A DNA stretch of 64,000 nucleotides from NCBI GenBank assembly GCA_009823505.1, contig VZQC01004570.1, positions 725,203 through 789,202 of the forward strand, written 5' to 3'. The notes under the pieces were generated by a model. That model saw only the letters and a list, made by a program, of their open reading frames with translations, did no database searches and was not told where the DNA came from. The stretch is from Rhizomys pruinosus. Taxonomy: Eukaryota; Chordata; Mammalia; Rodentia; Spalacidae. Below are positions 24,300-36,199 of this stretch, one piece after another. Made by a program: the position numbers and the translations under genes. Position 1 is the stretch's first letter. Every line of letters begins with the position of its first letter.

Positions 24300-25240
24300 C
24301 TTAAGCAAAATATATTAATACAGGAGCTCTGACATCAACAATGGATTATTCTACCAAGGAGATGTTGGCCAGGGGATCCAAGCCCCCACAAAAGGTAAAG
24401 GCTCCTTGCCTCCAAACTGGGATATCTGCAGGAAGAGAGGCGATAAGGCCCTGCTGTTGAAGACCTGATATAAACATGGGAAAGATGTATGGAGACCGCA
24501 CTTGCAAGTATACAGATGGTCTCTGGAATGCCAGAGAGTGTTACCAAAGGCCACTAAACCAATAAAGCAAATATAGGTCTCCTTGAGTCAAGCAAGACTC
24601 CTCCGTCAGCACCAGCTACACCTCATCTGCCTGGAAATACTGTGCAGCAGTGGCAGCCATATGTCTGTATATCCCAAATCTAATTGGCTATTAGCTCTCT
24701 CCTTGGAGGAATAACCCACGGCTGATGCCACAAGCTTACATCCTCTAATGGTTAGGAGATGTTATAAACCACACGAAGACCCTGTCATACTTAACAGAAG
24801 AAAATGTAATTCATGGATTAACATACCATCCAAACATCTGTGTCTATACCAAAGTAACCTACCATAACAATTAGTACTGTTTAAATACCTATATATCTAA
24901 TTGCGTGTGCTTCATTAGTAGGATCGAAAGGCTATATATTATACTGTTTAAATACCTATATATCTAATTGCATGTGCTTCATTAGTAGGATCGAAAGGTT
25001 ATGCCTGGACAAGCTGTCAGCCCATGAAAGAAAACAGCCAGAATTGACTAGAGACCAAGACAACAGCTCCAGAGAAAGTAGACTGTTTTGCTTCTCATCC
25101 ACCTGTGCCCCTTTTCTAAGCCTAGGGAACAATGTGCGGAAGAGGGGGCGCGGTAGAATGTAAGGGCTGCGATTGGGGTGAATGGTGAAACTACAACAAT
25201 ATAGACTGGACACTCATTTGATCAACTTGATTGATTCTTT
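24300..25240 (+). repeat. Dispersed rodent repeat, long diverged copy
   Basis: The end (taagcctagggaacaatgtg, then agaatgtaagggctgcgatt) matches the recurring 'aaggctcagggaacat...gtaagagcc' signature of the copies at 34.4, 43.9 and 45.4 kb. A 67-bp internal tandem duplication is listed separately. Confidence 0.5.
24875..25008 (+). repeat. 67-bp tandem duplication
   Basis: The block tactgtttaaatacctatat...cattagtaggatcgaaagg starts at 24875 and again at 24942 with very few differences. Confidence 0.92.
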
Positions 25241-25329
25241 GAGAATTTCATACAATCTATTTTGATCGTATTCAGATCCCCTTCCCCATCTCCACTCCTA
25301 CTTTACCTCAGGGATCCTGAGGCCTGCCA

Positions 25330-25699
25330 GTGTCCAGTCCCATTTACCTTTTTTTTTTTAGACAGGGTCTCTCACTGGACCTGAAACTTACTGATTAGTA
25401 TGGAATAGCTGGCCAATAATCTGCCTGTCTTTGCTCCCCCTACCCTGAGTGCTACAGTTACAGGCAAGGTCACTAAGCTTTATTTAATTGTTTTTGAGAC
25501 AGCTCCGGCTGTCCTGGAACTCACTATTCATGATGTAGACCAGGCTGGCCTTGAATGCACAAAGATCTGCCTGCCTTTGCCTCCCAAGAGCTGGGATTAA
25601 AGGTGTTATCCTCTTTTTATTTAGGTTCTGGGGATCCAAACTCAGGTCCTTGTGCTTCCATGACAGGAACCTTGCCAACTAAGCTATCTCTCCATCCTA
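25330..25699 (-). mobile_element. B4A-like SINE, antisense, interrupted by a B1
   Basis: Plus-strand halves gacagggtctctcactggac (5' side) and ttctggggatccaaactcag...ctaagctatctctcc (3' side) form one antisense B4A split by the B1 at 25484-25606. Confidence 0.7.
25484..25606 (-). mobile_element. B1 SINE nested in the B4A-like SINE, antisense
   Basis: Plus strand ttttgagacagctccggctg...gctgggattaaaggtg, lying inside the older B4A. Confidence 0.8.
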
Positions 25700-25717
25700 A
25701 TGACCTTTCGTTATTGT

Positions 25718-25798
25718 TTTTAATGAGGTGCTGGGGATAGAACCCAGAGTTTTCCCATGCTCAGCCAATACTCTACCAACTGAATCACATCCCCACCA
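25718..25798 (-). mobile_element. ID SINE, antisense
   Basis: Plus strand ggtgctggggatagaaccca, then ccatgctcagccaatactct and accaactgaatcacatcccc. Confidence 0.75.
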
Positions 25799-25828
25799 AA
25801 GACACAGTATTTTACTATGACACTTTCT

Positions 25829-25992
25829 TTTTTATTTTTATTTTTTTGGTCTTTTCAAGACAGGGTCTCCCTGTAGCTCCAGCTGTCCTGGAACTCACTC
25901 TGTAGACCAGGCTGTCCTTGAACTCACAAAGATCTGCCTGCCTCTGCCTCCCAAGTGCTAGGATTAAAGGCGTGCACCACCACGCCCAGCTA
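25829..25992 (-). mobile_element. B1 SINE, antisense, complete
   Basis: Ends at ccaccacgcccagc. Target-site duplication actatgacactttct at 25814-25828 and 25993-26007. Confidence 0.94.
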
Positions 25993-26992
25993 ACTATGAC
26001 ACTTTCTATAGAGAACATGATAAAATTTCTACACAACACATTCTCTTTTCTCATTTATTTCCATAAAACATAGATTACTTTCTAGCCTCTCTAAATTGCA
26101 TATACCCTCTACAAATATTTAGTTGAGTGGGAGTATGAAAGTATAATTTATTCAGACAAAATGCTGACTCATTCTTAATGTTCCTTTACTAACCTTGGGT
26201 CTGCTTGCAGTTCCATATCTCAGAGAATGCTAGACAGAAACTTAGGGCAACCCTTGCTGTTTCTCTGATATGCACCTCCAAATCCATGAGTTCATGACAA
26301 TGACAATAGCTTTCATCACTTAAATCTTTTTCAAATTTACCTGAATGCTCTGTAGAAGGTCAAGCCTTTGGCATTCTCACACAGACTACTGGCTTGACTC
26401 CTATGCCTCCAAATACGTCTACCCCAGAAACCAGAACCTTGTTTGGAAACAGAAATCCAATTTAATGCTCCCTTAAAACTCTCCCCAACCTCCACTTATT
26501 TAACAACTATATCATAGTCCTTCCAAGTGGTGTGCAAGGCCACAGAGTGATCCAACCACTGGGCAACCTGCTCTTCCCCTTACCAATTTACCCAGGCTTG
26601 TCAAGCTGCAGCTATTTTTGCCCTGCTCTGTCACTACAGGGTCTCACTCAACCCCTCTGTGTGTATCTCATAGCTCCAAGAAGGTCTGAAACTCATATGC
26701 TTCCTCAGTACATGACTCTTATTCATCACCCGTATTAAACATTCGCCTTCACAGGTTTACATGACCTATCAAGATCTGACTCTATCACTAGAGCAAGACT
26801 TTGGGTGAGAAATAATTGCATGACTGTTCTAAACAGGGGTTCAGTAAGCAAGGCAAATACCTAACAGCTTGCAAATATTTAACTGTAGTGCATCACCAAT
26901 TCAAATCACAGATCCTAATGACTCAGGTCATCCTTCTTGCTGGATCTCACTAATTCTACCAGAGTTTAACAGAATTGTTTTCTCCTGCCATG

Positions 26993-27355
26993 TGCTGGTT
27001 ATTTCCCCCCCCCCCCACCTTGATACAAACTAGTGACACCCGGGAAGAGGGAACTTCAACTGAGGAATTTCCTCTACTGAATTGGCCTGTACCAATATCT
27101 GTGAGGCACTTTCTTAATCACTAATTGATGTCGAAGGGCCCAGCCTACTGTGGGTAGCATTGTAGGCCTGGGTTGTAAAAAAAAAAAAAAGATGACTGAG
27201 CAACCCAGGAGGAAGAAAAGGTTTCTGCTTCCATTCATGCCCCCAGATTCCTGCCTTGGCTTTCCTTGATGAGGGACTGTGAGCTGTAAGTCAAATATAT
27301 CCCTTCCTCCCCAAGTTTTAACACAGCAACAGAAAGCTAATTAGTACATACCATA
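26993..27355 (+). mobile_element. URR1-like rodent interspersed element, diverged
   Basis: Shares with the copy at 33.36-33.82 kb the order: (c)ttgatac start, gggcccagcctactgtgggt, gattcctgccttggctttcc, ctgtgagctgtaagtcaaat, acagcaacagaaagctaa. I recall this as a nonautonomous rodent DNA element (URR1). The class name is from memory. A (C)n run lies at about 27006-27016. Confidence 0.6.
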
Positions 27356-27454
27356 ATTTTAAAAAGAAAAGAGTTACACCTTGGTACATAATGGAAAGCA
27401 AACAAATCAACCAAAAACACTAAACAAAATATACACATTTTCTTCTTTCCTTTT

Positions 27455-27541
27455 ATCTTTTCTTTGGTAGTGCTAAGGATCAAATTTGGGGCTTTGGTAC
27501 ATACTAGGCAAGTATTCTACCACTGACCTACAGCTGAGACT
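27455..27541 (-). mobile_element. ID-like SINE, antisense
   Basis: tagtgctaaggatcaaattt, then gcaagtattctaccactgac. Confidence 0.65.
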
Positions 27542-27837
27542 CATTCTTTGTTTGTTTAGCTTCATTTTTAAATTATTTAGGAAAGAGTACTTCCTAGGAA
27601 ACATCCTAGCATAGATCTATTCTGGCCTTTAGAAAGTTTCAATAAATAAAGATAATTCGAGGAGATAATATAAGATCTGTCTTTCTTCAGAAGTCCTTTA
27701 GTAGGTATGAATTTAAAATCAGCTCCTAAAACTCAGAAAAAATTATGCTGCCTTGATTAAATATATTTTTGCTACTTAGCTGATCTGGCTTCTTAAAAAA
27801 AATCTTAAAAATGCACTACTAAACCGTTTTTGCTTTT

Positions 27838-27995
27838 GCTAGGCATGGTGCTACACACCTTTAATTCTAGCAGCAGAGAGGCAGAGGCAGATGGATCTTT
27901 GTGAGTTCCAGGCCAGCCTGGTCTATATAGTGAGTTCCAGGCAAGCTGGGGCTACAGGGAGACCCTGTCTCAAAAAGACAGAAAAACAAAAAAAA
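27838..27995 (+). mobile_element. B1 SINE
   Basis: gctaggcatggtgctacaca start, accctgtctcaaaaagacag end. The flanking ccgtttttgctttt repeats after the tail. Confidence 0.9.
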
Positions 27996-28164
27996 TCCCC
28001 CCCCCCGTTTTTGCTTTCTTTCTGACAGTACTGTTCCCACATGAGTAATGTAAAATTGGATGTATTTGCTATGTTGCCAGAATGCATCACAAGCATCAGG
28101 TTTACCCTTGAAAAAATATTGACCAATAATTTATTTCTTCACCTGAAAAAATAAAATGGTTTTC

Positions 28165-28345
28165 CTTCAGTTAAATGAGATGGCTTAGCAGGTAAAGTTG
28201 CTTGCTGAGTAAGCCTGGTAACCTGAGTTTAATTCCCCAAGACCCACATAAAGGTGAAAGGAAAGAACCAACTCCACAAAGCATTCCTCTGACCTCTACA
28301 TGTGTGCCATGGCATAAAATCCTTCCCCCCTGCCAACATCCCCAA
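28165..28345 (+). mobile_element. B3-type SINE
   Basis: gagatggcttagcaggtaaa, then accaactccacaaagcattc and ctctgacctctacatgtgtg. Confidence 0.75.
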
Positions 28346-28504
28346 ATACTTTAAAATATAATTTTTTCAAAAAAGCTTTCTCTCCTTGTCAGTTAAATTC
28401 CAGTCTGTGACAAAAGTAGTGTGGTTTCCTCTAGTGTGTGGCAACAAATTAGAAAAAAACCCTAGACTTACATAACTACTCTTTAGTGTGATTTTCTTAA
28501 ATTT

Positions 28505-29060
28505 TATTTATTTTTATTGAATTTTGTATGTGTTTCATACATAATTTTTCAGTCAGTCTTAATTACCATTATACCGGCTTCTCCCTTGGCACCCCCCCCG
28601 CCCCTTCTGTTATCTGTACTAGAGTCCATTGTGCCAAATAGTGCCAGCTCCTCCCCTGAGCTTTAGTTAACTATCTGGTGTCTCTTTTTTAAAGAAGGCC
28701 AGGTTTTCATCACCTGACCACCATCTGCTACCAATATTTCCTCAGCCAAGTCTGGGCTCTGCTACTCAGTTCTGCAGTTCTCTGCTGGGTTTTTGCCCAG
28801 CTGAGCTTGAATGGGTCTTGTGCATGCTGATACCAATGCTGTAGGTTCATATGAACTGGGTCCCAGGAGCTTGTAGGATTCATTTCCGTTTGGTCTTGCA
28901 TCATCTCCCTGGCTCTTATGATCTTTCCGCCCCCTCTTCCAAAATGTTCCCTGAACCCTGGGTGGGTAAAGCTGTATATAGGCACCCTGTCCATGGAACC
29001 ACACTCTGTAATATCACACATTTGCACCATTTGAGACATTCCCCATCTAGAATGAAGCTG
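28505..29060 (-). repeat. Dispersed rodent repeat, antisense copy
   Basis: The reverse complement matches the element at 45.4-45.95 kb: the text for cctgggacc...tcatatgaacct, the gcagctgattagtgctgg-like block, and an end resembling aaattcaataaaaa. The 103-aa and 80-aa minus-strand frames here are translations of this repeat. Confidence 0.75.
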
Positions 29061-29262
29061 AGCTATTTTTATTTATGCATTAAAAATAGAAGTTTCTGAT
29101 AAAGCTGTAAGACTTGGTCATAGGTGGTTGACATGTGTTTAAAAATACCAGAATAAAACATGTAAGTGCTCTACCACTAATCTACACCCACAGCATGAGT
29201 GGGAACATTTTCATATGTGTAGTACATCTCAATAAAGATGATTTATGAAGAATTACTTAAAG

Positions 29263-29335
29263 GGTTAGGGATGTAACTCAGTTGTAGAGTATTTTCCTAG
29301 CAAGTACAGGACCCTGGATTTAATTTCTAGGACCA
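29263..29335 (+). mobile_element. ID SINE
   Basis: agggttagggatgtaactca, then gttgtagagtattttcctag and aggaccctggatttaatttc. Confidence 0.8.
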
Positions 29336-29363
29336 TAAAAATCACTTAAGAGGGATTTACCTC

Positions 29364-29590
29364 AAGGCTGGAGAGATGGTTCAGCAATTAAAATCACTGA
29401 AAACTCTTGCAGAACACCCAGGTTTGATTCCCGGCACCCACATGCCACGTAACAACCATCCTTAAATCCAGTTTCAGGGTAATCCAACATCTTTTTCTGA
29501 TCTCTAAGGCATGGCACAAGTACACTCACATACATGTAGGCAATCATACACATAAAATAAAAATAATAAATAAAATAATTTAAAGTTAAA
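29364..29590 (+). mobile_element. B2 SINE
   Basis: aaggctggagagatggttca start, then caggtttgattcccggcacc and an A/T-rich tail. Confidence 0.87.
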
Positions 29591-29687
29591 TAAAAATTTA
29601 CAAAGTATTCACCTCATAGTTATAATTTACTACCTTATGGTTATCTTATAAAGGAGATTAATGAAATATTCAAAAACTGAAATCTAG

Positions 29688-29905
29688 GAGGTTAGGGAGA
29701 TGGCCTAGCAGTTAAATGGCATTTGATGCTCTTGCAGAGGAGCTGGGTTTGTTTTCCTGCACCCACATGGTAGCTCATAACCACCTGTAACTCCAGTTCC
29801 AAGGGATCTGATACCTTCCAACACTGAGTACTGTACACATGTGGTGCACATAAGCTCATGCAGACACACACATACACAGACTAGTAAATCTTTTTAAAAA
29901 ACCTG
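29688..29905 (+). mobile_element. B2 SINE, diverged
   Basis: gaggttagggagatggccta, then gcacccacatggtagctcat and cacacatacacagactag. Confidence 0.82.
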
Positions 29906-29994
29906 TAATCTAGTTATTAAGGTGAAAAATAAAATAAAATAAATCTCACCAACCCTTCTGAGCAAAGAACACCTGTTTTTAAACAGAAAGATAA

Positions 29995-30115
29995 GCTGGG
30001 TATACTGGCTCATGCCTATAATCCCAGGTACTCCGGAGGCCAAAGAGGAATGCAATCATTCCTCCAATGAGCTTGAGGTCAGCCTGAACTTCTGAGGAAG
30101 ACCCCATCTGAATAA
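29995..30115 (+). mobile_element. Old B1-like SINE
   Basis: agctgggtatactggctcat, then gcctataatcccaggtactc. Confidence 0.65.
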
Positions 30116-30774
30116 AATGGGGGAGGCTGAGGAGAAACATGTGTCCTTTCAAAATAATCTAGCTCTACATTAAAAGGTTATATAAAATAAGATATATTTG
30201 ATTTTCATATAATCCACACCTTTGTGTACTATATAGAGATGTCCTTACACAACCTTGCATATAGCAAATTCAGACTGTAGTGACAACAAATGAATGAAAA
30301 TTTCAAAGACTGTGTTAGTGATGGCCTGTCAGAGTGAACTTCGGTTAAGTAAAACTAACCATCTCCATCTGTACTGCAATTACTGTGTAACTGCGTTACT
30401 ATTTTATTTTGTCCTTATTTTACAATAAGGAGGTAATGAGAAAATGAAACTTCCACTTCTAGTGAGCAAGTAATTGAAACAAAGATGATATTAATTAGGC
30501 ATGCCAAATGCAGACACTCTACAACTTCAATCAGACAATCACTGGACTTAAGTTACATTCAATTGTGATGAAAGAACAGAAATTTTAAATTTAAATGCAG
30601 AAAAAATATCCTCAAAGATGATCTTGCTGTAGCAGGAATAGTAACTTATTACACACCAAATCTAAGTTGTACTGAGAAAATATAGGTTTTCAATTTTCTG
30701 TAATTTAACTTTCTTTAATTTATTTTTTATTGTTATTAAACTTTTCCCACACATCATACATCATTTCTAACTTT

Positions 30775-30846
30775 CCTTTTTTGAGGTCCTCAGTTTGCCT
30801 TGAACTACCATCCTACTACAGGGACTCAGGCCTTCCTGGTTTATAG
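30775..30846 (-). mobile_element. B1-like fragment, antisense
   Basis: ttgaggtcctcagtttgcct, then tgaactaccatcctactaca. Confidence 0.45.
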
Positions 30847-31297
30847 TCTCTTTTTAGGTTAAACCTTCAGTTTTTCAGATTTTTTTCTCTCTGATTCTGC
30901 CAAGATGACTCTATCTACCAAGATATAGTGAGGGTGAGGTAGAAGAAACTCACTGTAGTAAGGCAGGAACTCTCAGGTCTCTAAGAAGGTTCCTTCTAGG
31001 CTTGGATCCCTGATAGCAACTTAATGCTGCTGTTGAGTCTCACAGGATACAGACTCTGGTGTGCACTCTTGGCTCAGAGCCCAGGAGTCTAGGCCAGTTG
31101 GTTATGCTCCCTCTCAGTTCAACTAGTGATGAAGACATCTAGACTGTAATCTCATTTCCATCTACTCTTGGCCACTACCTGATATGCTGATATCAGCCCA
31201 TGTGCCTCAACACAACTTCCCTACTAATATTTTTGCTGACATTCAACCCAGCTACCTGGGGTGTGTGGTGCCTTTGGGAGCCTTAGAAACCACTCAC

Positions 31298-31456
31298 AGC
31301 CGGGCGTGGTGGTGCATGCCTTTAATCCCAACACTCGGAAGGCAGAGGCAGGAAGATCTTTGTGAGTTCAAGGGCAGCCTGGTCTACAGCTGGGGCTACA
31401 GGGAGACCCTGTCTCAAAAAGACAAAAAAAAAAAAAAAAGAAAAAAAAAAAAAAGA
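31298..31456 (+). mobile_element. B1 SINE with internal deletion
   Basis: gccgggcgtggtggtgcatg start. About 18 bp are missing between ggtctacag and ctggggctac. A long A-tail follows. Confidence 0.9.
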
Positions 31457-32021
31457 ACCACTGGGCACAAGCTGAAAAGGAAAGGCCCCAGGAAGCTTCT
31501 TCCACCTAAACTTCATTTTCTTTGTAGCTGTTCCTGCTTGCAGTTGGGGTGACGGCAGGGCCTTCGAGGGCTGTTCTATGTTCAGAGGAGGGGAAGGTGG
31601 AAAATAATCTTCCTTCACTATCTACTTTAACTTGAACACACACATTTTCTGAGGTGGCAATGTTGAGGATGTTAGTGTATATCTGATATCGCTTGCCCGC
31701 TTGCCCACTGTAACTTGCTGTCTTTTTCCCAAATTGTTTTATCACTTGAAAGGATCATCTTTCACTTATCCTTTAATTCTCAACAGAAATTCTTCTACAA
31801 AGTAGTCATGGAATAAAAGGTTAGGCGAGAAACACCAATACACTGACCAAAGATATAGCACCAGACATTACAAAATTCTTATCTTCATTAAATATATAAT
31901 ATTGGGTATAATAACAGAAGAACAGCCAAAGAGAGGCTTAAAATTACGACTGATGATCAGCATAATATTTGGTCCAAATGAAGAGAAAACGAGGGATTTG
32001 TTCTGCTAACAAATAACGAGG

Positions 32022-32196
32022 CCGGGGCATGGTTGGTGCAAGATGCTCCTTTGATCCTAGCATTTGGGAGGCCAGAGGCAGGTGGACCTCTATGAACAGT
32101 TCAAGGCCAAGCCTGGTCTACAGGAGTGAGTTCCAGGACACGCCAGAGCTACAGGGAGTCCCTGTCTCAAAAAGACCAAAAAAAAAAAAAAAATAG
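32022..32196 (+). mobile_element. B1 SINE with many single-base insertions
   Basis: Recognisable B1 (tttgatcctagcatttggg, gaccaaaaaaaa end) but with extra bases at about six places (e.g. ggaggccagaggcagg, ggccaagcctgg, acaggagtgag). Confidence 0.85.
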
Positions 32197-32574
32197 TAAG
32201 TACAGCTTGTTACGGATTCCTGTGCCTAACTCTCTTGTCATGTTTCTCCAGTATATTATATAAATAAAACTGAAGTCAACTTAATTTTTTGCAGTTAGTT
32301 TTAAATAAACAATCCATAGAAATCTAACAATAGCATAGCTAGACAATATAGAGTAAGTGGCTGTGATTAAGAAGAGACCAGAATCAGGGACAAATGATGC
32401 TGGTTCACTAGGGCTGAAAAATCAGCTGTAAGTAACAAGAAACCAGCATCACTGTGGTGAAATCTTCTGGGAAGAATTTCCTCAGTGTCAGCACACAGAA
32501 ACTATGGTCCAGAGGGGGCCTGAGCCTCCATCTCAAGCCTGAAGCAACACTTTGTAATGTGTAATAGTCTTGCC

Positions 32575-32731
32575 AGATGTGGTGATGCACACCTTTAATC
32601 CTAGCACTTGGGAGGCAGAGGCAAGCGGATCTCTGTGAGTTCAAGGCCAGCCTTGTCTACAGAGTGAGTTCCAGACCAGCTGGAGCTATAGGGAGACCCT
32701 GTCTCAAAAACCACAAAAAAAAAAAAAAAAA
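32575..32731 (+). mobile_element. B1 SINE
   Basis: gccagatgtggtgatgcaca start, accctgtctcaaaaaccac and A-tail. Confidence 0.9.
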
Positions 32732-32759
32732 AGAATCTCCTGTATGGATCTGGTGTTGA

Positions 32760-33360
32760 AAGTGTGAAGGGATCATAGGCAGCACCTGAATCTTAGCACT
32801 GTGAGAGGCCAGGAAAGGCCATTGGTAAAAGTGTAGCCTCAGTTGTAGTGAAGACCCCAGGATTGCAGTGGCCATGAAGAAAATCTGAGGCTTTGCACTA
32901 GGAGAGGTTAAAAGATCCCATTGGTGAAGGTGCAGCTTCAGTTCCAGTGGAGACCCTGGCTTTTGGAGATGCCAGGACCAAGGGACGACCACTAAGAGCA
33001 GCAGCAGGTGTGGAATGGGGTTGGCTTGGGCCTTCGAGATGAGCTGTGTGTTCTGTGGATGGCAGAGTCAGAGAAGTGGAGCTGCTGAATCCCTTTGGAC
33101 CCCAGAAGACTGTGAGTGAATCCCAGATGTCCAGCCTTGAGCTACTTTGCTGGACTTAGGTTTTGCTTGGGTGTACCTGATTCTTCCCTTTGAGATGGGA
33201 CAGTGCTTGTTTTGGATTTTACAGGAGCCCACAGTTGAAACTTTTAAGAGACTGTGAACTTTTAAGGGTTTAGATTTTTTAAGGACTGTGGACCTTTTGT
33301 GTTGTGATATTAATGTTTACATCATATCTTGGGGTCAAGTAATGGAAAGGTTATGGCTTA
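32760..33360 (+). repeat. Unclassified, probably RMER-like rodent repeat
   Basis: G/A-rich text with internal echo (two blocks of cattggt(a/g)aa(a/g)gtg followed by a cttcagttgtagtg(a/g)agacc-like segment at about 32820 and 32920) and the run aaacttttaagagactgtga. I recall similar text in rodent RMER elements but cannot assign it. Confidence 0.4.
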
Positions 33361-33815
33361 CTAGTGATATGTTTTATGTGTCAAGTTGACAAGGGGTCCA
33401 TTGTGCTACATAGCTTTAGTGTCAACTTGACACACCTGGGTTGAGGGAGCCTCAATTGGGGAACTGAATTCATTGGACTGGCCTGTGGCCATATCTGTGG
33501 GGTGTTTTCTTGACTTTTGAGTGATGTGGGAGGGCCTAGCTCACTTTGGAAGGTGCCACCCCTGAGCAGGTTTTTGGGTATTATATAAGAAAGCAGGATG
33601 AGCATGGGCCAAGGGAGCAAGCCAGTAAGCAGCGTTCCTCTGTGACTTGTGCTTCAGCTCCTGCCTCCAGGTTCCTGCGCTGAGTTCCTATGGTGGGCTT
33701 CCTCAGTGATGAACTGTGACCCAGGAGATGTAAGCCAAAGAAACCCTCTCCTCTCTAAGCTGGTATTGGTCAGAGTGTTCTATCATAGCAATTGAAAGGA
33801 AACTAGAACCAGTTT
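33360..33815 (+). mobile_element. URR1-like element, near complete
   Basis: Bounded by the palindromic motif gtgtcaacttgacac (33420 region) and its partner tgtgtcaagttgaca (33379 region). The inside reads ggcctgtggccatatctgtg, gtattatataagaaagcagg, agccagtaagcagcgttcct and an end tagcaattgaaaggaaact. Most intact of three copies in the window. Confidence 0.7.
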
Positions 33816-33847
33816 TATATTTTCCTTTATCATATACAATGATGTAA

Positions 33848-34055
33848 GGGGGCTGGAAATTTGGCTCAGAGGTTAATAAAACTACTGTTCTTCAAGAGGA
33901 CCTGAGTTCAGCACTTATATCATGTGGCTCATAACCATTTGTAACTCCAGTTCCAGGGGATCTGACACCTCTGGCCTCTGTGAGCACCTATACTCACATG
34001 TGCACACCTACATACAGACACACACATAACACAGAACTAAAATCTTAAAAATATG
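33848..34055 (+). mobile_element. B2 SINE (older type)
   Basis: gggggctggaaatttggctc start. ctccagttccaggggatctg and an A-rich end. Confidence 0.88.
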
Positions 34056-34189
34056 ACAATATGAATATTGAACTCTGTCAATAACCAAATTTCCCCATAT
34101 CCATATGAAATATTGCTACGCTTTACCACAGACATGTACTTAATGATGTCTGGTATTATAAGCCTGATAAAAAATGTGAGGCTAGGCAG

Positions 34190-34520
34190 GTCATGGACCC
34201 TAGTGGGGAAGCTAATACTGTCATTCCATTGATGTCATGTCCATATATGGACATGATGTGCCCATCAAATTGCTCTCTAAATAATTATGTTTATTTCCAT
34301 AGATTAGTGCTATCATCAACTCTGGTCAGAGAAGATCTCTTTTACAGTGGGCAGAGACTCAACTGGCCAAAGTGATAAAAACAAGATATTGTTGAATGCT
34401 TCGCCATACATGACATCTATATGACCCCCTTCAAGGCTCAGGGAACATGGCAGAAGAAAGGGCAGAATAAATGTAAGAGCCAAAGAGAGGGTTGGAATGA
34501 GGTGAATGTATGACAATGTG
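34190..34520 (+). repeat. Dispersed rodent repeat, partial
   Basis: catggaccctagtggggaag, aaggctcagggaacatggca and atgtaagagccaaagagagg match the copies at 43.7-45.5 kb. Confidence 0.6.
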
Positions 34521-34529
34521 ATTGCATTC

Positions 34530-34625
34530 TCTTCTCTTCTCTCTTTCTTCCATGCCTTCTTCCCTCCCTTCTTTCCCCTCCCTCCCTCTCTTCCTTTTTC
34601 CCTTCCTTCTCCCTCTCTTTTTTTT
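34530..34625 (+). repeat. Pyrimidine-rich tract
   Basis: ttctcttctc, cttccctccc, ccctccctct and similar C/T runs. Confidence 0.9.
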
Positions 34626-34627
34626 GT

Positions 34628-34742
34628 GACAGGGTCTCACTGTGTAGTCCTGGCTGTCCTGGAACTCTGAGAGAATCACTTGCCTCAGTTTCTCCATGCC
34701 CCACCTTCCTAGCTGCAGTTGGATTCTTGGTCTCACAAGAGT
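34628..34742 (-). mobile_element. B1-like SINE fragment, antisense
   Basis: gacagggtctcactgtgtag, then tcctggctgtcctggaact. Confidence 0.7.
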
Positions 34743-34779
34743 TGTATTTACCCATGCAACACTGGGCCTGTCAACATCT

Positions 34780-35390
34780 TACCATGGGGGCATATGCATG
34801 ATGCAAATGTCCCACCCCTACTAGGACCTATATAGAGAATGTAGCAAGTGGGGAAGGGATCAAGAGGACACACCCCTAACTGAGTTTCTATGGCAGTTAA
34901 TGGTCTCTGGAAGAGAGGTTTTCTTCAGGGGTCTTACCACTGGTAAGGAGCCCATACTCTTACAAAAAGCCCTTGGGGCTGGAGAGATGGCCTAGGGGTT
35001 AAGAGGGCCGGCTGCTCTTACAGACGACCCGGGTTCGATCCCCAGCACCCACATGGCGGCTGAGAACTGTTTGAAACTCCAATTCCAGGAGAACTTCAGT
35101 TCCAGGGGAATCCGAGACCTTCTTCTGACCTCCGCAGCATTGCACGACACAGGTTCACAAACCTACATGCAGACAGTATGTTCATACACATACAGAAATA
35201 AATAAAAAAAATTTAAAAAAGCCATTTACCCAGATCTTGTAAGAAACCCTAATGAAATTCAATGGGTCAAAAGGAAACATGAAAACAGAAAGAGGACTAG
35301 CTGGGAAAAGGAAGGAAATCAGCTGGGAGTGGAAGGGGAACAAGAAGGGGCAATAGTGAGTGAATGATTAAAATATATATATGTACGACA
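34780..35390 (+). repeat. Dispersed rodent repeat tail, split by a B2
   Basis: aggaccctatatagag-like text before the B2 at 34975, and gaaggggcaatagtgagtga with the (ta)n end after it, form one unit resembling the copy at 41.8-42.5 kb. Confidence 0.45.
34975..35215 (+). mobile_element. B2 SINE (young subfamily)
   Basis: ggggctggagagatggccta start, two internal 17-bp units, and short direct repeats (aaaaagcc...tt) on both sides. Confidence 0.92.
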
Positions 35391-36199
35391 GTATAATAAA
35401 ACCTATTATGTACAATATAAGCAAATTAAAATTTAAAGTATCCTTAATGAAGATCTTAAGTTCAAAGGAAAGAGGGTTCTTCTTCAAGCTACCTGGGTAC
35501 AATGTGTTCCCAGGTACATGGACCACTATGACAATGCCAAGATGAGAAAGACTGAGATATTTTAGCAAGGGAAATTTAGCAACTCCCTGTGCAAATACTG
35601 CAATGGAGCACCTATAGGGACCATGTGATCTTGTATTCCAACAAACATGTTCACATACAGTAAGCATGGAAATAAAATGGGTCAACCAAAATCAAAGTTC
35701 TAAGTCACTGATTTTTATCAGAGCTGTAACCCCCCTAAAAGTGGAAATTACATAATCTTAATAATTTTTCTTTCCTTAAAACCTTTTTCTAAGTGTCCAA
35801 TTTAGTGCAAACTTATTATGCATTGCAGAGAAAATTAGAAAATGGCCAGACTTGCTTTCTCTTCCTATAGAATGATTATCAAATATAAATCTGCAGATTG
35901 TGATTTTTTTTTGAGTCTAGTCTAGTTGGTCTTCATATCTAACTCCCCAGCATCTTCTTACATAGGATAGGTATATAATAAAATATCTGCTGAATTGAAC
36001 TCTATCATATTATTATTGGCATAGAAGAGGAGATATTTTACCACAATCACATAAGTGGCAATGGCCATGAAACAACAGTGGCCTGTGAGTCTTGCGCAGT
36101 TTGCTTTAAGAGAAAGTTGAATGAAAGTTTTGTGACTGGTTACTGAATGTCAAGAATATCACTGACTATAAGAGAGTCAACTAAATAGCAAACCAAACA

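Noticed and set aside
28728..29039. 103-residue minus-strand open frame
   Set aside because: Falls within a dispersed repeat also present, in the opposite orientation, at 45.4-45.9 kb.
31184..31552. 122-residue plus-strand open frame
   Set aside because: Runs through a B1 SINE and its A-tail (KKKKKRKKKK). No homology recognised outside it.
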